From the NCBI GenBank assembly GCA_022563855.1, contig JADFMN010000010.1, forward strand, positions 1-64,000: a DNA stretch of 64,000 nucleotides. Reading direction: 5' to 3'. The translations under genes were made by a program, and so were the position numbers. Source of the stretch: Armatimonadota bacterium. Its GTDB lineage: Bacteria; Armatimonadota; Fimbriimonadia; Fimbriimonadales; Fimbriimonadaceae. Positions 54,809 through 61,679 of the stretch are shown piece by piece. The notes under the pieces are model-generated. The model saw only the letters and a list, made by a program, of their open reading frames with translations. It made no database searches and was not told where the DNA came from. Position 1 is the stretch's first letter, and each line of letters starts with the position of its first letter.

Positions 54809-55285
54809 TTAGTCTTGCCCTGGACGCAAGACTAGCGACTCGCCCTCACGATAATTCTGCAGTACGATCACCGGACTGTCGTCATCTTCGAGCTTAAGTG
54901 TGAGGCGAGGGGCTTTTTGGTCTGCAAGATTGATGGACGGCCCTCCGGCTTCGCTGCCTCCAAAAAGGAGAACGCGCGGCGCAGTCTCGTCGAACAACAT
55001 AAGGCGAGCTACTCCAAAGGACGTAAACCCTAGCTCTGCACGTACCTTCCCCTCGGCATCGACTAGCTCAAATCGGCTCGCCCTAACAACTTCTGCAATA
55101 TCTGACTGTGACGACACAGACGACGTATGCAGTCTGTCCTGAGTAACTGCTCGAGCCCGAGTGGGGACCATGTTGCTGAACAAAGCAACGAGCAAAGAAA
55201 TCGTGGCAAGACTGATGCAAACGACGGTCAGCAGTCCGTTGTTCCTCTCGAGTTGAGACACCCTTTCTTCCAGTTGACTTTCCAT
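54809..55285 (-). CDS. membrane-anchored protein of unknown function
   Basis: 158 residues. An N-terminal heptad-like helix (LEERVSQLERNNGL) runs straight into one membrane segment (TVVCISLATISLLVALFS). A ~90-residue beta-rich outer domain follows, containing ASRFELVDAEGKVRAELGF and then strand pairs ending LRPGQD. The pattern F-x-L-V-D-x-x-G-K-x-R-A is seen in several uncharacterised anchored proteins, but I cannot name a family. TAGACT six bases before ATG 55285 suggests a leaderless message. Confidence 0.6.
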   Translation of the reverse strand: MESQLEERVSQLERNNGLLTVVCISLATISLLVALFSNMVPTRARAVTQDRLHTSSVSSQSDIAEVVRASRFELVDAEGKVRAELGFTSFGVARLMLFDETAPRVLLFGGSEAGGPSINLADQKAPRLTLKLEDDDSPVIVLQNYREGESLVLRPGQD

Positions 55286-55291
55286 ACAGCT

Positions 55292-55297
55292 AGTCTA
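55292..55297 (-). promoter_or_regulatory. leaderless -10 box TAGACT
   Basis: TAGACT on the minus strand six bases (AGCTGT) before ATG 55285. Confidence 0.55.
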
Positions 55298-55391
55298 CAA
55301 CAGGTCGTACCTTCGGTTCGTGCTTTCATTTCTTGATTGCATCAGCGCCTGCTGAGCAGAAGACGTATCGCCAACGATAGCGAGCGGCGTA

Positions 55392-55527
55392 GCGCGGCTC
55401 GCGAAGACGCTCGCCCTCCCACCCCCAGCGAGATCGGCATCGAGCAACACTCCTCCCTTGGCCGAAGACGAGCCGAAGCAAGAGCCGGTCGAAGGCGACC
55501 TCGACCTGGAAGAGCGCGGCAAGCCGC
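55392..55527. repeat. intergenic repeat modules
   Basis: GCGGCTCGCGAAGACGCTCG with CCCTCCCA (55393-55420) and the hairpin GCGGC/aa/GCCGC (55516-55527). They fill the gap between the anchored protein and the lipoprotein gene. Confidence 0.65.
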
Positions 55528-55575
55528 TGCACTCCACACCCGCGCGCCCGGGCGGGATACAATGCCCGCAGAGCC

Positions 55576-56364
55576 ATGGAATTACGGATTCGGACATTGA
55601 GCGCCTACGTTGGCGCAATCGTACTGACAGCGGCGATCTCAGGATGCTCCGCGAGCGAGCCGGCCCAGAGCGAAGAAGAGGGCCACGCTACGCCCAGCGG
55701 GTATTGGGAGGGCGACGGCACAGCGAGCGAAAAGCTGATGAACGACGAGGTCCGCACGCTCACACGGACTGTCGAGTTCGAGTTCTGGTTCGCGATGAAC
55801 GCCGACGGCGAGGCGTTCGGAGAGATCGAGTTGAAGTACGACGCGGAGCTTATCGTCATCGGCCTCCCGAAAGTCACGGTCCCGGCACCGGCCGGAATGT
55901 CGATCTCGTTCCAGCCAAAGGTCGGAGGCAAGATGACCGACCTCGACCCGACCCGCACGTTTCCGCTCGTCGGCATACTCGACGGCGACAACCTGACCCT
56001 GATGATTGCAACCCCGGAGGAGAAGCGCGAGACGCTCGACTTTACGATCCGCGGCGACGCGGGCGTCAGCGGCAGCATGGGCCTCGGCGAAAGCGGCGAC
56101 GCCAGCGTCGGAATCGATGGCGGAAACGCGCAGCTGATCGTGATCGAGATCGACATGACTGCGTTCTCTCCGTTCAACGGCGCTGCGCCGGTCGAGAAGC
56201 GGGCCGGAGGCCCTTACGCCGCCAGGTTTGAGGAGAAAGGCGAGGAGTACGCCATCGAATGGAGCGCCCGCCAGATCGGCGGCGAGAAGCGAGAAGAGAT
56301 GAAGATGACGCCGGAGATGGAGTTAGAGCTACGCCGGCTCAAAGAGCAGTTGGGGCTGGACTGA
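55576..56364 (+). CDS. putative lipoprotein of unknown function
   Basis: 262 residues. Signal with lipobox AAISGC (Cys ~25), then an acidic linker (SEPAQSEEEG). The body is a beta-rich domain (TVEFEFWFAMNADGEAFGEI, FPLVGILDGDNLTLMI, DFTIRGDAGVSGSMGLGE) that might bind a ligand. The C-terminus is a charged helix (EMKMTPEMELELRRLKEQL). No family recognised. A TACAAT box lies twelve bases before ATG 55576. Confidence 0.65.
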   Translation: MELRIRTLSAYVGAIVLTAAISGCSASEPAQSEEEGHATPSGYWEGDGTASEKLMNDEVRTLTRTVEFEFWFAMNADGEAFGEIELKYDAELIVIGLPKVTVPAPAGMSISFQPKVGGKMTDLDPTRTFPLVGILDGDNLTLMIATPEEKRETLDFTIRGDAGVSGSMGLGESGDASVGIDGGNAQLIVIEIDMTAFSPFNGAAPVEKRAGGPYAARFEEKGEEYAIEWSARQIGGEKREEMKMTPEMELELRRLKEQLGLD

Positions 56365-56387
56365 GAGCCCCAGCGCCCACGCTCCAT

Positions 56388-56447
56388 CGTAGTGCGGGTC
56401 TCCTAACCTGCACGCGTCAAGATTGTGGTGCGGGTCTCCAGACCTGC
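56388..56447 (+). repeat. two tandem REP copies 3' of the RAYT gene
   Basis: CGTAGTGCGGGTCTCCTAAC with CTGCAC (56388-56413) and ATTGTGGTGCGGGTCTCCAG with ACCTGC (56422-56447). Each has GTAG or GTGG immediately before a hairpin (GTGCgGGT...ACCtGCAC). They lie just beyond the stop codon of the transposase gene. Confidence 0.85.
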
Positions 56448-56452
56448 GCGAG

Positions 56453-57031
56453 TCAGCGCCGTCGATTGAGCACTACTGAGTCCAGCAATCTGAACGTGAC
56501 GAAGTACGTGCCTTCTTCCTTTATTATGTGAGTCAGTTCCCCTCTGTCCCTCGGCACGACGAACGGCGTATCACTTGGTGGCGCAAAGTGTTCGAGAGGA
56601 TCTCGGAATGCGGATTCTCGTGCAGAACTAAACGGCCAGTCACCAGGTGATGCACAAAGCTTAGCCTCGACCGGATTCATCTCAACGTACTTGCATGCCT
56701 GTGCAAAGTTCGCCTCCGACCGGACAAGGTGATTGAACGATTCTCTCTCCCAGAGTGTACCAGCGCGCCCCAGTTCTTGATTGATCCGCCTGGACGAGAA
56801 CTTCTTTACTGAGCCAAGCCAGTCGTTCAGTGAGAGAAGTCTAGACATCGTCACGATCGCGTGCACATGATTGAACATGACGCACCAAGCGTGGACGGAG
56901 TGACGTTCGCCTCGTTTGAACAGAATGACGTCTTCGACGATCTCCGCGAGCATTCGATCCCGCAGAATACACGAACCTCTCTTTAGACGAGATCTCTTGT
57001 CTTCACGTGCTACTGCTTGAAGGAAATCCAT
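56453..57031 (-). CDS. REP-associated tyrosine transposase (RAYT), apparently permuted
   Basis: 192 residues of the Y1/IS200-like RAYT group. VHAWCVMFNHVHAIV holds the metal HUH pair (H55, H57). The catalytic Tyr is probably Y115 in QACKYVEMNPVEAKL, followed by the usual SPGDWPFSSA. RAYTs nick REP DNA at a GTAG/GTGG tetranucleotide beside the hairpin; matching repeats flank this gene on both sides. Odd: the segment RGELTHIIKEEGTYFVTFRL, which normally begins such proteins, is at the C-terminus, and the normal N-terminal strand is missing. Either a circularly permuted protein or the junction of a collapsed tandem pair. Activity uncertain. Confidence 0.85.
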   Translation of the reverse strand: MDFLQAVAREDKRSRLKRGSCILRDRMLAEIVEDVILFKRGERHSVHAWCVMFNHVHAIVTMSRLLSLNDWLGSVKKFSSRRINQELGRAGTLWERESFNHLVRSEANFAQACKYVEMNPVEAKLCASPGDWPFSSARESAFRDPLEHFAPPSDTPFVVPRDRGELTHIIKEEGTYFVTFRLLDSVVLNRRR

Positions 57032-57064
57032 CGATAGAAAGCCTCTCTAGCTACGCTCCTGGAC

Positions 57065-57092
57065 GTGCAGGTCTGGAGACCCGCACCACAAT
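57065..57092 (-). repeat. REP copy 5' of the RAYT gene (inverted)
   Basis: Minus-strand ATTGTGGTGCGGGTCTCCAG with ACCTGCAC. In opposite orientation to the pair at 56388-56447, so the transposase gene is bracketed by inverted REPs. Confidence 0.85.
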
Positions 57093-57098
57093 TTCGGA

Positions 57099-57845
57099 CT
57101 ATGGTTCGAATTCAATCTGTTGCGGCGCGAATACCTCGACGTCGACGCCTTTGCAGTAGTGGACGAGATCAGGCGGGCCGGACTTGGTGATGCCGAGCGC
57201 GGCGGTCAGCGACTCGTCGCACTCCAGGCACTCGGCCGTTTGAATCGGATACGGCTTGTGCCAGACGCGGCCGGTCATCAGCTTGTCCCCTTTCTTCGCA
57301 AACAACAGATACCGCTCGAAGATCCAGAACTCAAGAGTGCCCGGTGATGCCTCGAAGACGTCGCCGAACTCACCCATCCTTACTTGACACTTCGCGCCGC
57401 CGGGCGGAGGCCGGAGCCGCTCAGACTCGTACGCAAGCCCGTGTCCGTCGTCGTCGATCGACATCTTGGCAAGCGTGTATGTCAGTCCGAACCACCAGCG
57501 GGCAAAGCGCACTGCGAAGAGGTTTGCAGCGTCGAGCGAGAAGAACCACACGCCTGGTGATCCGCTCTCGTCCGTGACGTACGTGCGCACGTTCGTCTCG
57601 TGGAACGCGTTCGCTCCAGGTATTTCTGGAAGCCACGCGAAGCGTATCCCGTTCATTGTAAACAGCACGAGCCCAACGTACGCCTTCCCCTCATACGTCT
57701 CTACCGTCAGCCCATCGGGCAGCAGCGCTTGCATTTCCGCTGCGTCGGCTTCCCAGTGCAGAAAACTCAAGTGCCGCCAAGTGTGAAACATCGCTGGACT
57801 GCGGTCGGGCCTGTCTCTTAGGGCGAGCAATGCTTCGGTCTGCAT
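57099..57845 (-). CDS. DUF2071 (YqjF-like) protein
   Basis: 248 residues, cytoplasmic. DUF2071/YqjF motifs: HTWRHLSFLHWEADAAEMQA, LLPDGLTVETYEGKAYVGLV, NAFHETNVRTYVTDESGSPG, and GVWFFSLDAANLFAVRFAR. The fold resembles acetoacetate decarboxylase, but no activity is established. AAGGAG 5 nt before ATG 57845 gives a firm start. Only 10 bp separate it from the methyltransferase stop upstream, so the two genes are probably co-transcribed. Confidence 0.9.
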   Translation of the reverse strand: MQTEALLALRDRPDRSPAMFHTWRHLSFLHWEADAAEMQALLPDGLTVETYEGKAYVGLVLFTMNGIRFAWLPEIPGANAFHETNVRTYVTDESGSPGVWFFSLDAANLFAVRFARWWFGLTYTLAKMSIDDDGHGLAYESERLRPPPGGAKCQVRMGEFGDVFEASPGTLEFWIFERYLLFAKKGDKLMTGRVWHKPYPIQTAECLECDESLTAALGITKSGPPDLVHYCKGVDVEVFAPQQIEFEP

Positions 57846-57855
57846 TTCATCTCCT

Positions 57856-59136
57856 TCATATACCGTCGCCTGACCCAGCGACAGTTACATCTCCATAACT
57901 TCTCAAGGCCTGCGATTCTGTCTCCCACACCGACCGCATCAGTTCGTCGACGCAGGCAGAGCTTGCGCGCTCTGTGTCGAGCGTGAGGACGAACTCGACG
58001 TTGACCGGCTTCTTTGAGTACCGCTGAGCGCTGACTCTGTACCGCTTGTACACCTTCATGTCGATCGAGACGCGACCAAGCGCGACGTTCGCTTCGATCA
58101 GCTCCCGCAGCGGGATCGTGCCGTCCGTCGAGTAGCTGGTCAGCACGTAGCGCGCGTTGATCTCCCTCAGCAGGCTTCTATACTCGCCTATTGCGTCCGA
58201 TCGAGAGTTGTAGGCGCTTCTGCGCTCGGTTCGCCAATCGAGTCGAATCGCGGCCTTTGTTCCTGGGGTGATACGCTTGCTCAACAAAGGCTTGTCCCAA
58301 AGGGCGACCGAATTGAGCACATGGTAGTTGCTACCATAAGGGTGCTGGTTGTACGGCGGATCGATGTAGACGACGTCTAATCTGCGGCTGGCGAGGCTGC
58401 GAGCGACCTCGCTTGCATCTCCGCAGACGACTTCGTTCGCTCTGCCGTTGTCGCGGAACACCGAGGGTCTGAGTTTCAGATCGGTCGCGATGCGGTAAAG
58501 CGCGGTCCCCGTCTTCCCGCCCCAACCGTTGTGAAACCCTTTGAACACTCCGCTCGTGTTGCTGCGGTAGCACGCCTCGTACAGCAGCGGAGCGATCAGA
58601 CAGTCGCTCTCCGCACGGTCGATCGCTCCACCTTGCAGCCACTCTTCGATCTGCACGCGGATCGCGTCGATACGCATCCCGTTCTTCCGCATGTAGAACA
58701 TGCGGTCACGGCTCACGTCGTAATCGTCGTCGCTCAGCGGGCACAGGTGTTCGGTGACCCAGTCGACTCGGCCGGGAAGCTCGTTCAGCAATTTGATCGC
58801 TGAAACATAGCCGCCGAACGACGCAAACTCCGGCGGCTTGTTCTGGCCGATGTAACAACCGTTGATGCACCTCGCGTACGGCTCCCAATCGTTGGCGATG
58901 ACCTTGTATCCGAGCGTCTTTGCGAGACGAGACACGACGCCGCTGCCAGCGAACAGATCGACAAATACAGCGTCTTCATTTAGGTCGCATCGGCGCAGCG
59001 CAATTTGAATCAGATCAAGCAGTTTCCGCTTGCTGCCGATGTACGGAATCACCTGGTTGTACGCATACTCCTCCGTGCTGGCGGCCGCGTGTTGCCGCGC
59101 ATCGTACGGCATCAATTTCGTATGCTCAGGCGTCAC
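57856..59136 (-). CDS. D12-class N6-adenine DNA methyltransferase (orphan)
   Basis: 426 residues from GTG (an ATG at 59112 would give 418). Motif X-like IPYIGSKRKLLDLI, motif I DAVFVDLFAGSGVV (residues 56-68) for S-adenosylmethionine, and motif IV DVVYIDPPYNQHPYGSNYH (~253). The order X-I-TRD-IV is that of alpha-class D12 (Dam-like) enzymes. It methylates adenine in a specific DNA site; the site cannot be read from sequence. No restriction endonuclease is recognised next to it, though an unknown ORF lies divergently at 59339. Upstream of the DUF2071 gene by 10 bp. Confidence 0.88.
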   Translation of the reverse strand: MTPEHTKLMPYDARQHAAASTEEYAYNQVIPYIGSKRKLLDLIQIALRRCDLNEDAVFVDLFAGSGVVSRLAKTLGYKVIANDWEPYARCINGCYIGQNKPPEFASFGGYVSAIKLLNELPGRVDWVTEHLCPLSDDDYDVSRDRMFYMRKNGMRIDAIRVQIEEWLQGGAIDRAESDCLIAPLLYEACYRSNTSGVFKGFHNGWGGKTGTALYRIATDLKLRPSVFRDNGRANEVVCGDASEVARSLASRRLDVVYIDPPYNQHPYGSNYHVLNSVALWDKPLLSKRITPGTKAAIRLDWRTERRSAYNSRSDAIGEYRSLLREINARYVLTSYSTDGTIPLRELIEANVALGRVSIDMKVYKRYRVSAQRYSKKPVNVEFVLTLDTERASSACVDELMRSVWETESQALRSYGDVTVAGSGDGI

Positions 59137-59338
59137 CGCATAGTCGCTTATCGGACGTCTCCAGCCAAGAAGTTGGCGATGGTGCTGTCGAATTCAACTA
59201 TAGCATTTGTAGCGAGTCATCGAGGGGCGATTGAACCTACGTTGTACCTAATGCTGGTACCGTCAGACCGCCCATGGTCGTTGTCTCAAAGAGCATGAAT
59301 GGGTAAAGTTTCGCATCCGACCGGCCAATCTATACAAA

Positions 59339-59689
59339 GTGCTACAGAGTCCACAGCTTTCTGACGATAGGATCGAGTTCAGCAGCGAAATAGAGCTGCT
59401 GGTCGCAGCGTTAGAGGAGCATCCTGGAATCGTGATTCTCGATCGCAGCCCATCGGCCAGCGACGGAACCGCATACGTTTCGTTCACATTCGACAGCAAG
59501 CCAGCGATCATCCCGATGCTCGCACACAGCCTTGCGTGCACGCTCGACCGAAGGGTCTGCATTTGGGCGCTCACTGTCGAGTACGTTGTCAGCGGCGTAC
59601 CCACTGTCAGGCTCGCCACCGCCCCGGCAAACGTTGAGGTTCTGGCAGAGTCCGTGAGATGCTCGATTCTCAAGTCCTTGCCCGGGTAG
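59339..59689 (+). CDS. small ORF of unknown function, 5' end unclear
   Basis: 116 residues from GTG. The frame stays open upstream to a TAA at 59249 and reads convincingly as protein (EHEWVKFRIRPANLYK) before the GTG, yet contains no start codon there. A short ATG frame (59251-59298, MLVPSDRPWSLSQRA) joins it only through a frameshift near 59290. So the gene may be broken or mis-sequenced, or begin at a rare codon. The product is a small beta/alpha protein (ALEEHPGIVILDRS, ATAPANVEVLAES) with no family I recognise. It is divergent from the methyltransferase gene, where a restriction or control gene would sit. Confidence 0.4.
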   Translation: MLQSPQLSDDRIEFSSEIELLVAALEEHPGIVILDRSPSASDGTAYVSFTFDSKPAIIPMLAHSLACTLDRRVCIWALTVEYVVSGVPTVRLATAPANVEVLAESVRCSILKSLPG

Positions 59690-59755
59690 CCATACCTATG
59701 TCGCCGATCGACAGTCCGATTGCGCGGCGATTAAGCATGCGTCGATACACGGAAT

Positions 59756-60127
59756 CTAGTCGTCTTTATCCCCTCTGAACATGAACAGCGCGAAGAACGA
59801 CCGTCCGTGCGCAAAGATCCAGTAGCCGATCTCGACAAGCCACACGAGCGGCGGATACGACAACAGGCGCGCGAACCAACCCCAGCCGACGCGCTCCAAT
59901 ACGAACAGCGTTGCCCGTCCCGCCTTCAGCACACGGCCGTCGTTCGTCACGACGTGGACGGCGCGCTCGCACGCTTTGAAAATATCTGACGTCATCGGGG
60001 GCGTCGGCGCCTCTTGATACGGCGCGGATTGGAAAACGCGCTGTGTGTCTTTTCGCCTGGCCCAGGCGACCATGCGGCGTCACAGCCCTCATCCGCCGTC
60101 CCAAAGAATCCAGTGCCGGTCGTCCAT
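59756..60127 (-). CDS. DCC-family thiol-disulfide oxidoreductase with two in-frame TGA codons (putative UxxU selenoprotein)
   Basis: 123 residues if TGA is read through. Start ATG 60127-60125 shares its A with the pxpC stop (TGATG). The sequence MDDRHWILWDGGUGLURRM, then VAWARRKDTQ and APYQEAPTPPMT, matches the DCC family (DUF393), whose signature is DxxCxxC near residue 10. Here D10 is present, and the two cysteine positions, 13 and 16, are both TGA (60091-60089, 60082-60080). No other in-frame stop occurs; the rest (AVHVVTNDGRVLKAGRA, YPPLVWLVEIGYW) is intact family sequence. TGA is a normal stop in neighbouring genes, so general reassignment is excluded. Selenocysteine is the simplest reading. 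A conventional annotation would start at 60073 and lose the redox site. Confidence 0.8.
60053..60069 (-). promoter_or_regulatory. candidate bacterial SECIS hairpin
   Basis: On the minus strand TCGCCT-GGGCC-AGGCGA: a 6-bp perfect stem and a 5-base loop starting GG. It starts 10 nt after the second in-frame TGA, so the loop begins at +17, close to the spacing of the E. coli formate dehydrogenase SECIS. Bacterial SECIS elements need a G early in the apical loop, which is satisfied. Pairing was read by eye, not computed. Confidence 0.55.
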
Positions 60128-61008
60128 CAATGCCCGCTAACCAACAAGCTTATCAGCTTGAGCTGCGAGGACCGTCGAAGTTCGTCCTCGCCCCAAATCT
60201 CCTGTGCCGCCTCGCAGGTCGTCCGCTCGAAATAAACGGCAGCGCCAGCCATGAGCTGCCCTAGCCGATCCAGGTCCGCACGAATGATCGTGCCGAGCTT
60301 GCGGTAGCCGCCGATTGTCGGGCCATCCGGTCCGTGGATCATGATAGTGCCATCTTCCGAAGCCTGAATCGAGCCGAACACCGACGGCTCGCTGATCTCC
60401 GTAGCGGGAGCAGAAGCAACCGGCGTACCTCGGAGACGCAATCCGACGCGGTTGATCTCGCGTGTGACCTGGTACTGACCGTGCAGCGCTTCGTCTGGGC
60501 CGATGTAGCGCAAACGTCTGCTCGTCATCGAGGCGGGTTCGTCGGCAAGTGAGGTCGGCTGAGCAGCGCTCCGCGTTTCGGCGCTGCAAAGCACATCGCC
60601 GGAATCGACGATCGTGCCCGACGCGCTTCCGAGAATCGGCTTGGCGCACCAACCCCCGGGGGCTGCAACGTACGTCCGCAGACCGACGACCGGCGGCCCG
60701 ATCTCCACGCGGTCTCCTTTCCGCAGTTGCAGAAGCGACCGGGCTGGATACGTCTTTTCGTCGACCGATACGTCCCGCGCCCCGCCGACCACTGCTATCG
60801 CACCCGCTTCGAGCGCTTCAAACTCAAGCGTTCCAAGCGCGAACTCGATCGAGGGCGCACCCAGGTCGTTCCGCACCAGGGCGTTTGCCAGCGCAAAAGA
60901 CTCGCGGTCGAAAGCGCCTCCCGGCGGGACGCCGTGCTTCCGTCTGCCAGGCCGACCGGCGTCTTCCAGCGACGCGATCCCGATCATTCGCCCGATCTCA
61001 ATCTTCAC
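60127..61008 (-). CDS. pxpC: 5-oxoprolinase subunit C (biotin-dependent carboxyltransferase-like)
   Basis: 293 residues, cytoplasmic. PxpC/KipA family: LEDAGRPGRRKHGVPPGGAF at the start, EFALGTLEFEALEAGAIAVV, LRTYVAAPGGW, RLRYIGPDEAL, and IMIHGPDGPTIGGYRKLGTI. With PxpA and PxpB it opens the 5-oxoproline ring with ATP to give glutamate. GTG start overlaps the pxpA stop (GTGA). Its own TGA overlaps the next gene's ATG, so the DCC-family gene is translated from the same message. Confidence 0.92.
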   Translation of the reverse strand: MKIEIGRMIGIASLEDAGRPGRRKHGVPPGGAFDRESFALANALVRNDLGAPSIEFALGTLEFEALEAGAIAVVGGARDVSVDEKTYPARSLLQLRKGDRVEIGPPVVGLRTYVAAPGGWCAKPILGSASGTIVDSGDVLCSAETRSAAQPTSLADEPASMTSRRLRYIGPDEALHGQYQVTREINRVGLRLRGTPVASAPATEISEPSVFGSIQASEDGTIMIHGPDGPTIGGYRKLGTIIRADLDRLGQLMAGAAVYFERTTCEAAQEIWGEDELRRSSQLKLISLLVSGH

Positions 61009-61679
61009 GCCCTAACCTCATAGCCGGCGTCAGACAGAGTGCGCAGCACGTGCTCTGCGATCGCAACGCAGCCTGGAGTGTCGCCGTGGACGCAAATTGA
61101 GTCAACCCGCCGGGCCAGGCGCAAGACCTGTGCTGCGATCTCATCATGGCTCGAAAGAACGGCCCCGCTCTGCGATCTGGCGACGAGTATTCCGTCCGAA
61201 TCGTACGCGCGATCGGCAAAACCCTCGCGAATCAGCCGAACGCCAGCGACCCGCGCTATTTCTTCATGGTGCGTGCCCGGCATTCCGAGCAACGGCTCCT
61301 TGCCCGATGACAAAAGAGTGGCCACCGCATCCGCCGCGAGGCCGGGAACGATCGTGCCGTTGTACAGCGCGCCGTGCGGCTTGACGTAATCCCACTCTGC
61401 TACCTCCAGTTGATCCACAAGGCTTGATAGCAGATCGTCGCGCTCCTCTTTGCTTGTGATTCTCAAGGGAGTGCGCCCCATCCCTGCGCGATCCGGCACA
61501 CCGGGGTGCGCCCCGACCCTTACCCCTGCCGTTATGCACTTCGCGACCGTTGCCATCGTAAGATCGACGGAGCCCGCGTGCGCGCCGCAGCACACGTTCG
61601 CGCTCGTGGCTATTCGCAGCAGCTCGCCGTCGAAAGCAAACCCCTCGCCGACGTCCACGTTGATGTCGATCACCTTCAC
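61005..61679 (-). CDS. pxpA: 5-oxoprolinase subunit A (LamB/YcsF family)
   Basis: 224 residues. LamB/YcsF signatures: VIDINVDVGEGFAFDGELL, SANVCCGAHAGSVDLTMATV, GVRVGAHPGVPDRAGMGR, YVKPHGALYNG, and SICVHGDTPGCVAIA. Members bind and phosphorylate or open 5-oxoproline in the PxpABC complex. Slightly shorter than the usual ~245-250 residues, with a compact opening, but all motifs are present. GTG start in a GTGA overlap with pxpB; GGAGAGAGG precedes it. Confidence 0.93.
   Translation of the reverse strand: MKVIDINVDVGEGFAFDGELLRIATSANVCCGAHAGSVDLTMATVAKCITAGVRVGAHPGVPDRAGMGRTPLRITSKEERDDLLSSLVDQLEVAEWDYVKPHGALYNGTIVPGLAADAVATLLSSGKEPLLGMPGTHHEEIARVAGVRLIREGFADRAYDSDGILVARSQSGAVLSSHDEIAAQVLRLARRVDSICVHGDTPGCVAIAEHVLRTLSDAGYEVRA

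Noticed and set aside
59263-59673. Minus-strand ORF of 136 codons
   Set aside because: Ser/Thr/Leu-rich antisense pattern; the plus frame reads more like protein, though its start is unclear.
59756-60073. The DCC-family gene as a simple 105-residue protein starting at ATG 60073
   Set aside because: That start drops the redox motif and has no ribosome site, while ATG 60127 overlaps the pxpC stop and restores full family length.
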